A stretch of 64,000 bases of DNA from Tenrec ecaudatus. Its lineage: Eukaryota; Chordata; Mammalia; Afrosoricida; Tenrecidae. Below are positions 1 through 10,978 of the stretch, in pieces (the first letter of the stretch is position 1; each line of letters starts with the position of its first letter). The notes beneath the pieces were generated by a model. The model was not told the origin of the DNA. It searched no databases and saw nothing but the letters and a program-made list of their open reading frames with translations. The position numbers and the translations under genes were made by a program. The DNA lies in NCBI RefSeq assembly GCF_050624435.1, contig NC_134535.1:122437731-122501730 (forward strand), written 5' to 3'.

Positions 1-1480
1 AATTTCAGATTCACCTGTGTGTGTACCTTTCCCTATTTCAGTTAGCCGATGTATTCCCTGAGCCAAGGTACTTGGGTTTGTCCGGATTCCTTAGGTTTGT
101 CCAGTCCTGATAGTTTGGGGTTTTACTACTAGGTCTGTGATCCACCTTCAGTTTGTTCTTCTGCATATGGTGAGGTAAGCATCTTATTTCATTTTCTACA
201 GGTAGATAGCATTGTTTCCAACACCACTTGTTAAAAAGGGAATCTATCTCTCACTTGATGCTTTTTTTGGCCCTTGTTGTAGAACAGTTTTCTATGTGTC
301 AGTGGTTTTATTTCTGGATTTTCTGTTCTTTTCCCTTGGCCTCAGTGTCTATTATTATTCCATTACTATGCTGTTTAGACCACTGGCTATGTGGTAAGTG
401 TTAAAGTCAAGTAAAGCAAGCCCTCCAACTTTGTCTTCTTCTTGAAGAGTTCTTTGCTAATTCTGGGCTTCTTCCCTCAGCAAATGAAATTGGTGGTCAT
501 ATGTTTTCCAATTCTTGGAGAAGGTTGTTGGTATTTGAACTGGGAAAGCATTAAACTTATATTGTGCCTTGGGGAAGATTGACATCTTTACTATAGTGAG
601 TCTTCTGATTCATGAGCATAGGGTGTTCTTTCATTTATGGAGGCTGTTTTTGGTTTCCCGTAGTAGGGTCCTATAGTTTTCCTTGTATAAGACTTTTGTG
701 TTTTGGGTTAAATATATCCCTAGATATTTCAATTTTTTCTTGGCTATTGTGAATGGTACTGCCATCTTGATGTTTCTTCCATGGTCTTCTCTACTGTATA
801 TGGAAAACCAGTAGACTTCTCTTTGTTGATCTTGTATCCTGCACTCTTCCATGCTCCTTTTGAGATTTTCAGTGTAGAGAAACATGTTTTCTGCAAATGA
901 CAATAGTTTCATCTTTTTTCCCAGTCGGATATCTTTAATGTCCTTCTGCTGTCTTGTGTTGTTAGCCAGGATTCCAGTACATTGATATCCTTCTCTGTTC
1001 CCCTTTTTTCATTGATATTGTTTTCATCTTTTCTCCATCGACTACGATGATGACTGTTATGTTTTTGTAGATACCTTATATTACCTTGAGGAATTTTCAG
1101 CCCATTCCTATCTTCTTGAGTGTCTTAATAAGGAATGAGTTTTGGATTATGTCAAATGCTTTGTGTTCATCTATCGATATTTTCATGTGATTCTTAGCCT
1201 TTTTTCTTATCAATGTAGTGAATAATGTTGATGGATTTTCGGGTGTTAAACTATCCATACATTCCTGGAATGAATCCCACCTGATCATGGTGGATGGTAT
1301 GTTTTATATACTTTTGTATTCTATTGGCCAATATTTTGTTAAGGATTTTTGTCTCTATGTTCATTAGAGATATTGGTCTGTAGTTCCCTAGTCCTGCAGG
1401 ATCCTTACCCTGTTTGTGTATCAATGTAATACTGGCATCATAGAATGAATTCCTCATTCTAGGTCCTGCCTTTCCCCCTG
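1..1480 (-). mobile_element. L1 LINE, ORF2 reverse-transcriptase fragment
   Basis: On the minus strand the fragments read as L1 ORF2 in order from high to low coordinate. The RT finger region ([20 protein letters not shown]) lies near 1320-1400. The motif A region ([11 protein letters not shown]) is near 1150. The RT active-site region (LSFAENMFLYTEN) is near 880, and an IPFTIA..KYLGIYL-type stretch is near 700-750. The catalytic FADD is replaced by FAEN, and the frame is broken by stops and shifts, so the copy is dead. It ends abruptly at a poly-C tract that joins it to a retroviral gag fragment. Confidence 0.9.
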
Positions 1481-1495
1481 CCCCCCCCCCCCCCC
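1481..1495. repeat. 15-nt poly-C tract at an L1/ERV junction
   Basis: An uninterrupted run of 15 C sits exactly where L1 ORF2 homology stops and ERV gag homology begins. It could be an insertion or rearrangement scar, or an assembly-sensitive homopolymer. Confidence 0.8.
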
Positions 1496-3477
1496 GCATA
1501 AAATAGGGGACGTGCTGGCTTATGAAGATTGGAGCACTGGTCAACCCAGTGTCCGTCCTCCTGGCAATGCCAGCACCATATTATTTCTTTCAAAAGCCCC
1601 TTTTTCTTGAGACAATCTCTGGCCCAGTGCCCTCTTTTCTTGTAGTGACTGCACTGATCTTTTCCTAGCCTAGGCCTCCCATTTCTATTAACGCGTTTCC
1701 TTGGGCGTCCCTGTTTTCCCTTTTCACTTGCAGTAGCTGCCACCAATACTTGGGCAATTTCCTGGTCACTTTCTGGTTTCTCCTGCCTGGAACCTCTGAT
1801 CTTCCATCCGCTGTCTTTCTTTCCTCTCTTCCGGGGTTTCTCTATTGTTATAGACCTTCTCTGCCACTTCCAACAAATCCTTTCAAGTCTTCTCTCCCAG
1901 CCTTTCTACCTTCTTTTGACATCTGGTGCGGCTTGATTAATAAAAGCCATTATTACTGCAGCCCTACTTTCCTCGGATGTCAGGTTTATGGGGGTATACA
2001 GCCTAAAAGCTTCCATGATGCGTTCTAAGAACACAGGTGGACTTTCTTGGGGACCTTGCCTTACATTACCTACCTTGGTCAAATTAGTCAGCTTCCTTGC
2101 TGCCACTGGGAGACCAGCCATGAGAACCTGGCGATAAACTCGGAGCCTCTCCCTATCTTCTGGTTCATTGAAGTCCCATGCAGGTTTTTTCAGGTGAAAT
2201 GTTCGGTCGATAACTCCAGGGTTTATTGTGGGCTGGCCATCTTCACCAGGTACCAGCCTTCTAGTCTCCTGTGGATTCGCTCTCTCTCTTCTGTGTTGAA
2301 GAGCACGCGGAGAAGCTGCTGGCAATCATCCCAGGTGGGCTGATGCGTGAACAGAACAGAGTCTAAGAGGTTAATAAGATCCTGATGGTTCTCAGAAAAC
2401 CCAGCATTCTGAGACTTCCAGGTATACAGATTGCTGGTGGAGAAAGGCCAATATTGGAGACCTTGCTCCCTGTCATCTCTCACCGGGCCAACTGCCCTCA
2501 ATGGCAGTGCCTGGGCAGAGCGAGACTCTGGGTTGGAAAGAGGTCCTGGGCTGGAACTGGAGGGGGTTAACATCCCTGCCCAATCACTGTTGGGAACAAG
2601 GGGCAGGCCCCTCAGGAATTTGAAAAGGAGGAGGGAGAGAACTGGGAAGAGGAGGGCTGGGGGAAGGGGAGACAGGCAAAGGTGGGAGCGTGGGGGAGGG
2701 GCAGTCGTCTGCCAGGTCTCTTCTGCATCTTCAAGCGGTGACTCTGCCTCAGCCTGCAAACCTTTTGGGTGAACTTTGTTAGTGACCAAGACCTGGATCT
2801 GAATTTTTATTCAATTAGGGGGATTACGCGCCAAATCTTGCCACCCCAGGACATAAGGTATTTGGTCAGGATGGCCTTCTCATCCGGGTTGGAAGACAAC
2901 ATCCTCTACTTTCTGGGTGATCAGTAGACAAAAGTTTTCCTCGCTCGGCCATCCCACTCCAAACGTCGGCCACTCTGAATGACAGAAAACCATTAGTTTC
3001 CCTTTTCTAATTTCAACTGAAAGGTTATATACCCTTGAAATTTCACTCCCTTGAAGTGATCCATTAATAAGGATAACGGGGTGCTGGAGGAATTTTCCAT
3101 AGCTGTAGAAATATAAATGATTAAAGACAGGACAAGCGACCCAAAAGCGAGACAGACAAATAGTTAACGGTACAGACTGAACACAGAAGATGGCCACGTG
3201 TCTGCAGACTCCCCGAGGCGCCTAACGCCTCCCTGTCCGACCAGACCCAGTCTGTCAGAGTTTCCGTCCAGACTCTAACTGGAATTTACCAGGGGAACAG
3301 GAGGACGTCTCCCACTCTGAACCCTGTCAGTGACTTCTCTGGTGCGTCCGCCTTGGCTGTATTCTGGTCCCAATTTACGGCGCCACCCAGAAACCTGTCC
3401 GGACTGAATTTTTGAAAAAACTCCTACCTCAAGGTTGGTCCTTGCGTCTGTGGCAGAGCCCGTGCTCTCACTCCCAG
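1496..3477 (-). pseudogene. Endogenous gammaretrovirus-like (class I ERV) gag remnant
   Basis: The minus strand shows matrix, capsid and nucleocapsid pieces in 5'-3' order. A matrix-like piece ([19 protein letters not shown]) is at about 2880-3060. A capsid-like piece runs from about 2600 to 1906 and includes [15 protein letters not shown] near 2330. A nucleocapsid piece with two CCHC-type knuckles is at about 1540-1680. The second knuckle has C-x2-C-x4-H-x4-C intact; the first has Tyr in place of its second Cys. The reading switches frame near 2230-2325 and has stops near 1750-1905 and 2790-2880, so no full gag is encoded. No pol, env or 3' LTR follows, because the element stops at the poly-C/L1 junction. 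Family assignment is by pattern recognition of gammaretroviral Gag. Confidence 0.85.
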
Positions 3478-3496
3478 ATCCGGACGAGTCCCAAAA
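3478..3496 (-). other. ERV primer-binding site, tRNA-Pro-like
   Basis: The minus strand reads TTTGGGACTCGTCCGGATC directly inside the LTR edge. It closely resembles the proline-tRNA PBS used by many gammaretroviruses, with a few mismatches. Confidence 0.65.
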
Positions 3497-4100
3497 TGTT
3501 GGATTAGGGAAAGGAACGCAAGCTCACCTTGGGCGCACGGAAGAATTACGACCAGTTGAGATGCAAACACGGCCAAAGGAGTTTAGTTTTTAGCTGGAGC
3601 TAGGGCTTTCCACCCTCCACTGCCCAGCACAGCGGGGGCCCAGCGTCCAAAGGGGATCAGCTCCGAGTTCTTTGTTCCCTGGACTTTTATGGGGCTAGGG
3701 ACTGGGGCAGTCCAGTGTTGCTGTTCTTTAAATTTATTGGAGAAAACTTCTGGCATCAGCGTTGTCCAGTGGTGGTTGGCGAGTAGTTCTGCGCGTATTC
3801 TCTTGACTGGCCAATTGGGGGTGGTGGTCACTGCACCCTACTGGTCAGTCTGGGACAGATGATACCTTCTCAGACAGAATTACCTCAGTGTCCAGGAATC
3901 TGAAATTAGAGCTTAAGCCTGCCCCAGACTTTGGTTTTATACGGCATGTTATGGTGCTGGTGCCGGCAGTTGTAAACCAGGACCCCACAGGCAGTGTGCT
4001 GCAGTGACAGTGGCCAGTGATGGTGGGAGGCCTCAGAGATTGGGCTGAGGCAGGTGACTGTAGGTATGCCACTGGCCAGTTGAGGCAGGGCTGCAGTGTG
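3497..4100 (-). mobile_element. 5' LTR of the class I ERV (outer edge uncertain)
   Basis: The LTR edge next to the PBS is ...AACA on the minus strand (plus-strand tgtt at 3497). A CATAAAAG TATA-like box lies near 3683-3690 on the minus strand. That leaves about 190 nt for R plus U5, a normal spacing. The upstream end of U3 cannot be fixed because no second LTR is present for comparison; 4100 is a guess from typical LTR length. Confidence 0.55.
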
Positions 4101-5040
4101 GGCCTGGTTCTGTTCTGGATTGTCAGGCCATCATTTTCAGCCAGTTTTTGACTTGGGTTGTGCTTATCAGAACCTGGTGGCTTTTCCTTTCTTGCTATGT
4201 TAAAATCCTTGGCTGTGCTCTGGAGATTAGATTTCTGGCTACCTTTATATGTTAATGCTATGCTAATGAGCATGGAACTGGAGGTTTATATTCAAAGTTA
4301 CAGAAAGCACCACAGCCTAGGATTGAAAGAGTTTCAAATCCCCATTTTATGGGCTTGGGGGTGCCTTGATAGTGGGGCTGTGGCACGCTGTCCCCCAGCG
4401 AAGGGGCCATATTAGCACAATGGGTTTGGGGCAGACTGGATCTGAATTCACACTCAACTGCTCTCCTATGTCACTCCTGATTCTGTCCTGCCAGCACTAA
4501 CAGTTGTGCTCTGGGGAACTGCATTCAATTGCTGCAAATTATTGTCTATCTGTACATACTCACACTGGCAGGCGTGGCGCTGAGGAGAAGCAGTCAGGGA
4601 TGGTCAATGGAGTCACTCCCCCCCTGGCTGGGGAGGAGAGTTGCAGAGCCCTAGCCTGCAGTGGCAGGTTGGATAGCCCACAGGAACTCCTGTGTGGGCT
4701 CTTGTGGCTAGTTGTCAGAGATTCTCTGTGTCTGGGATTACTGCCCCTTGTAGAGAGCAGCCTGAGGAAATTACTGCTTGCTGTCAGTGTAGGATGCTGG
4801 AAGGATGGCAGACACCATTCTGCTGGACCTGGGGAGGCATTAGCAGAGCCTTCTGGCAGATGCAGTGAACTTAGAGAGTCGCAGCAGGTTCTCAAATCAG
4901 TTGGTGGGTGAAAATCAAAGGGAGGTCTGAACTATACCCTAAAACTAAATCTATTTGGAGCAACCAGCCTCACTGTGTTTGGCTCCTTACCTTGTAATTT
5001 TCTGATCTAACAGCAGGAGCACCAGGCAGGTGATTTTACC
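4101..5040. other. Non-coding stretch, comparatively GC-rich, unassigned
   Basis: No exon, RNA gene or recognised repeat could be supported. Open frames on both strands here (for example 4504-4911 plus and 4560-4895 minus) overlap each other and resemble no known protein. Part of it may be the U3 or flank of the ERV to its left. Confidence 0.4.
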
Positions 5041-7829
5041 TGGATGCCATCTTTGAGATATCTGTGTGATTATTTAAAAAAATAATTTGAAATACCTTGA
5101 TATCTTTTCAGAATAAACTTTCAATCAATGACATGGCATTTCCCTTTGGTTACATTTTCTTCTATTTATTTGATAATATTATACATGGAACGTGCAGAAA
5201 TACAGGTATTTCATAGCTTCAGAATTTTCAATGTCATCCTTACTTTAAAATTTAGATTCATAATTTTGGGGATTGAAAATAGAAATACAGTATAAACCCA
5301 GGCCTTGAAACTAATCTGATCTAGAATGAGTGCGAGATGCAATGCAGTCGAGTTTGGAATCAATATTTCCCATAAGAAATAATAGAAAATGAATTAATCT
5401 GTTCTCAACTACCAAGTTTTTATCCTACCCTTGCCTTTTCATATAAAACATTACACCAAAATTTCAGGGTAAATATGTTCAGAGTTAAATAATATAATTT
5501 AAATAAGGAACACTATACTTTAAAAGTTTTTAACAACTACAGTATGACCTGTACCTTGAAATGATGGGGATCTGGGCCTGTGGACATGGCTATGGAGAGG
5601 AGGGATGGAGAGTCAGTGTTTAGAAGGGGAATGGCCTTCCATCAAATCAACTGGGAGCTGCTTTTCAGGAGTTTTTTCCCTTCTTTGCCTTTTTTCACTA
5701 GGACCTGGCTGACTTCCTCTAAAAAAAAAAAAATATGTGAAATGTAGTTTGCTGTTGGCATTTCCTTAACTGTTTTCTAAAAGGTTTTACTAAATTATCA
5801 TCAACAATATTGATAACAGAATTAACCAGTTCCTTATCACAATGATTCCTTTAAAAAAAAACCTCTTTCTTAGAATCCATGTTTTTTTTTATCTAAAAAC
5901 AGTACAAAAAGTCACAAACACTAAGAAAATTGTAGCAAAATGCTTGGAACACAGCCACAAAAGGTTTACACCATGTGTACTTACAATGTCAACTACCTGC
6001 TGAGTGCTGAAAACATGAACTGCTCTTGTTTACAAAAATCACATGTCAAGTCAGATTCCGATGTTTTGTTCGAGCTCTGATGCAAAATGTTCTTGATATT
6101 TCACATGGGAATCTGATTATGTCTAGTACCGATGTGGTCGAGAACTGGAGTTCTACTGTAAAATTGACATTTGTATATTTAATTTACAGTCTGACTTTGC
6201 TCACATCACATATTATTTCTATTATTTGTTTACAGATTATTTCAGCTTCTATAAGTAAGCAGCTATTTCTAACTATAAATAATTGCAATTTATTTTTCTA
6301 ATTTAAATGACTTTATTGAATGATTTTCAGTTATTATTTTGTTTTGAATATTGAAGAAAGGATGACATAAAGTTTCCAGATATGTAATGAATTATTGTAG
6401 AGGAAAAATTTTTAACATTTCACCTTAAATATAAGTTATATTTTCCATCAAAACTTTCTCAGGTTAAAGCATTCTTTGCACTTTCGCTTTTCTAAACATT
6501 AGAAACTAACGATGTTGCATTTCTGGCATATCTTCTTCCATTGGAAAATATTCTTATATAGATATTTTATGTAATGGATATGAAGAGTATATCGTGTAAT
6601 ATATTTGGGGAACTCTCCTTCTGTGTGTATTGTGTCTGGGCGTTTCCAGAGATGACAGGAATGGGCTCAGCATGGTATCAAGAGTGAGGGTGGTCGGGGA
6701 ATATATAAGGTTGCATTCTGAGTCAGAACCAATTTCGATGGCACCTAACAAGACTGACACGTCTGTCGGATCCCAGGTTCCAGGATTCAAAGTAGTGAGA
6801 GTGTTTACAATGTTCTTGATGATGGTTCACATCTTTAATTTCCTAGGTTCAATCTTTTATAGATATTCCATACACATACATTACCTTTTACAATCATTAG
6901 TCATATACATATATTAAAATCATATTATTAGTGGCTTGGATTGTCTAACATTGTGAAACATGGTCTTTTTATGTCCAGTAACACGTCTAACCTTATAACA
7001 TGATAATCTTTTAACTATAGCATTTTTCCTCTACTTTGTATTTCATGGGAGTTCTAAAATCAATTAGCTTTCATCGTTCCTTTATGCACGTAAAGCTGTT
7101 TCTCATTAAACTAGCTAATGCTTATTTTCAATACAATCAAACACTTTCAATGTTTGAACTGAAAAACTTTTATTAACATTTAATCTAATTATCATTGACT
7201 TTGATTTGATCTCTATCACTTGCTATTTTGTTTCACTTGCATTATAAGCATGCATTATTTTTTGTTTTATTATATTTTGGACATGAATATTGTTATATTT
7301 TTCTATAAAAATATTATTGGTTCATGTGTCTTAATTATTCTTATAGTGGTGCTCTACATTTTATAACTCACACGTTTTACCTCTTAAATCCTCAAACATT
7401 AGTATTTTCACATCTTCTCAAACAATAAAAATATTTTCCATATTTATTTAGGACTTTTTATGCTACATCTGCTCCCTGTACTCTAATATGAATATTTATT
7501 TTCAAGTCTGGATCTATATTACTAGTATTTTATTATAGATAATATCTGTTCAATATATAATTAATGCTCAATTATATATAGCATCTAATTTTCCTTTTTC
7601 AAATCTTCTCTCCTTTTTTGTACATAATAAATTTTATATGGCATGTTTTTATATTGAATAAGATGCTTAATGTTTCCTTTATTGAGATTTGGTTATAAAT
7701 TCCTTGTCTTAATAAAAATTACTGAAATGTCATAATTTTATTTTTTATTACATTTATAAATTAGAAATACATATTTACTTGTAAGTGAACTGCAATTTGA
7801 CCATCTGTTGTTTGACATTTGTCCCTTTT

Positions 7830-7915
7830 AATTGCCATCAAGTTCATTCCAACTTAAGGTGACCTCCTGTGTTCTCTATAGAGTTGTCAATACTCTGGTT
7901 GTTCAGAAAGGAAAG
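7830..7915 (-). repeat. Afrotherian-type SINE tail fragment
   Basis: Reads 'attgccatcaagttcattcc...', the reverse complement of the conserved SINE/RTE tail (gaat..actt.atggca) seen elsewhere in the window. Truncated and diverged. Confidence 0.4.
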
Positions 7916-8571
7916 TATGAGTAGATTGAAACTACTAACATTATGTCACATTAGTTTAATGAGTAAGTCCATGCAATTCCTGGAAACTCTTTTTTGGACA
8001 TGAGGTCCTTCCATTTTCATATGTACTCACAGATACTTACACACAGTTATATCACACATAGTAAATTTTAATGATCCCAAATATTTTAGTAAATTTATGA
8101 TAAAAGATTTTGTTAAGTATAAATACTAGAAGAACCAACCTATATCAAAACAAAATATATATAATAGTATTTAATGAAATACTCCAAAATGGACTACCAC
8201 TAGGAATAGTAAACATAATAATTTCAATTTATTCAATAAATTTATTTCAATAAATTCAATTTTTTCTAAACTTCAAAGTGAATTTTTACTATTTGACATT
8301 CTTGTGGAATATTTTATTGGTTACATTATATAGTGTTCATAATAAAAAGAAGTGAGGAAGAAGGTTATTTAGTTGTTTTTTTAATCTCGTAGTCAATAGA
8401 ATAAAGTGAATATATAAAAATACACATGTACATACATACATTTGATGGGGCTTCAGAAACTTTGTGGTTAAATGGAATGATGGTATATACAAACTTTCCA
8501 CACATTTTGAAGATGACTTTACTACAGTTTTTAATTTATTATCTGAAAATATAGTTGTCACTGTTGGTTTC

Positions 8572-8690
8572 CTTCATGTTCATTCCAACTCCTGGTGCTC
8601 CCATGTGTGCAGAGTAGCACTGCTCTAAGGGTTTCAAGATTGCAACCACTCAGAAGCTGTTTCCTGCATGCAATGGCACAGATCTACAGC
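8572..8690 (-). repeat. Afrotherian-type SINE fragment
   Basis: The run 'catgttcattccaactcctg...' followed by 'tttcaagattgcaacc' matches the antisense layout of the SINEs at 35800 and 49140. Diverged. Confidence 0.4.
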
Positions 8691-9100
8691 ACAGTCTAAA
8701 CATAGGATGGAAACATCTAAAATATGGTAAAGTTGCCCTAAATGTAACACTGTGTGGTGAAATGAAACAAGGAAACTACAGGAGTGGTCAAATCTTCTTT
8801 ATGCAAACTCTTATAGAATATAAAAACAATTTATCAAAAGGACTTTATAAAGGATAATCTATAGTTAAAACCTACTTTGTCATTTTAATAAGAGGTCAAC
8901 GTCTATGTTTTGGAGGTGTGTGATGGCATAAACTGACTTCAAAATGTGGGATTTCAAGTGTGAGAATTCCCTTTTCAGACATTACTGCTTGTTTCACTGG
9001 GCTCACAAGAGTCTGTGAAGAGTACTCTCTTTTGCTTTTTAACTATATTTATGACCTTACATTTTGCCTTTTATTACCCAACTATCTCATTTCATTGCAG

Positions 9101-9154
9101 GATATTAATAAGATTTCCTGATTAACAAATCCAAGGCTTCACCACTGACAGAAA
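9101..9154 (+). other. Candidate non-coding 5'UTR exon of the KLRC gene
   Basis: A strong acceptor (pyrimidine-rich run ending ttcattgcag at 9091-9100) precedes 54 nt, which are followed by a donor AAA|GTATGT. NKG2-family genes commonly have untranslated first exons upstream of the ATG exon, and the position (1.6 kb before the coding start) fits. There is no direct proof; it is a splice-signal prediction by eye. Confidence 0.3.
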
Positions 9155-10743
9155 GTATGTACCTTTCCCTTTGGCTTCTAGTTTATCTCTTTTAGTAAGA
9201 GATTACAAATGCTTTGCATGATGCAAATGATGTACTACTTATATACCAGAAAATACTACAGAGTTTTTGAATTAGGGTAAAAAGTAAACTTCAAATGCAA
9301 TATATTTGAGGGGATTTCTTAATTCATATGGTGATTAAGTCATGTGTACACACACATTTTGGAGTTTGCTAGTTAACATAATTTAAAGTAAAGTCTATGT
9401 ATCGTAAAATTAAATAATTGTTTCTTGAGTTTTAAAAATTGGATCAAGTAGTGTCTTTGTGTAATAAGACGTTATATCATTCTTTAAAATATTATGAACT
9501 GATGCAAAGCTAAATACAATTTCTCATTTAGTTATTTAGATTAGGTGCAGTTTTATTTTAAGGATGTATTAGTTTACAGAAAATACTAATATAAAGTTAG
9601 TAATAAACATCCAGAGGCTAGTAAATCTACAAAGCACGGTAAGTGTTCTGCCTACTGGATTACATTACAATACTCACCTACCAGGAAGCAAAGGAATAAT
9701 AAGAAACTTTGACAGATATACAACTAGCACAGTCCAGGTCTTACAATTTCCAGGTTTAGAGATGAGGAGATACATGTGTTCCATTTTATATATTATTACT
9801 CTTATTTTAGATTATGAGATTATATTGCTAACCATTAAATATCTTTTTCAAGGTCATACATTGTTAGTTTCAGAGTCAAAATTGAATTCTTGATCATGGT
9901 AATTCTAGAGTCAATGAGAAAATCATTAAATTACATTACTGGATCATAACAATTACTTCAACAACTTACGTCACAGACTGTGACTCTCTGGAACTTTGAA
10001 TTGACTTTGTTCTTCCGTAAATGGCATGCCCTTCCATACATCCATTTATGATCATGCATGTTAGCAAGCATATCAATGGCAATATTATTGCAAAAGAAAT
10101 GAGATTTTTAAATAGTTTAAAATGGGGTTTCTAATGTTGTTGGGTTATGGATAAATTTATTGTATCATGTACTTTTTCTGAAGCATATTTCCTGAAATAT
10201 ATAATGTCGCAGTATCCTCCGCCTGTTAATTATTAAGGAATTGATGATATAATAAGACCTTGTCCTCTTTTAATAAATAAACAAGTAAATAAATCAAGAA
10301 AATTTGGTGCAATAAATTATTACGTGTTCTAATGTTTCAAGTCCCACTTCCTAAAGCATTCCATCTTTAGCCAGCATTATATTACAAAATTGGCCTAAAT
10401 TGATTAATCATTTTCCCCCAATACAGCATTTTACTTTTAAACCAATGTATTAGAATCGTTCAAAATATTTAAGTGGAGTTGAAATAAGAAAGTACACTCT
10501 CATTTTTTAACATCTTTATTTTTTTAGCAATTAATTGATTTTATTATTCCAACCAATATCATTTGATCAAATGCAGAAAATCTTTTTAAAATCATTTATT
10601 CCACCAGGAAACATTTATGTACATCTCTTAATAAATTAGAACCAGAGCTTTACATTCTGAGCTGCCAAGTGAGCACTGATACTTACCCTCCCTCCCCACC
10701 TGCTTTGATCTTCTGATATATACAAGGTTTATTTCCTTCTTAG
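9155..10743. other. AT-rich non-coding DNA before the first coding exon
   Basis: No coding exon or clear repeat could be supported. It ends in a splice acceptor (ttatttccttcttag, ag at 10742-10743) leading into the ATG exon. Confidence 0.45.
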
Positions 10744-10791
10744 GCAGAGTGCAGAGTAGAGCACAGAGTTTGACACTGCTCAGCTACAGAG

Positions 10792-10978
10792 ATGAATAAT
10801 CAAACAATATTGTACGCAGAACTGAATCTGACCAAGAGCTCCAAAAGGCAGCAAAAGAAGCCTAAGGATGCCAATAGCTCCATGCTAATCGCTGAGCAGG
10901 AAATTACTTATGTGGAATTAAATCTTCAAAATACTTGTCAAGATCTTCCAAAGAATAAGAAGAATTTCCATTTCAAAG
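10792..10978 (+). CDS. KLRC1: KLRC exon 1: start codon and cytoplasmic tail with two ITIMs
   Basis: 187 nt, ending phase 1 at AAAG|GTAAAA. The ATG at 10792 is chosen because the N-terminus (MNNQTILYAELNL) aligns with the NKG2 start and puts the tyrosines at positions 8 and 40, as in human NKG2A. The 5'UTR part of this exon probably starts at 10744 after a cttcttag acceptor. Reading continues in frame into intron 1 to about 11031, but that extension is not family-like. Confidence 0.92.

Larger units (their letters stand above)
5041..9100. other. AT-rich intergenic DNA upstream of the KLRC gene
   Basis: Mostly AT-rich sequence with short homopolymers and no supported coding exon. SINE-like fragments occur at 7830-7915 and 8572-8690. 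No C-type-lectin exon was found here on either strand. Confidence 0.5.

Noticed and set aside
4504-4911. Opposed 135- and 111-codon frames in a GC-richer patch
   Set aside because: Mutually antisense, without start context, splice signals or recognisable domains.
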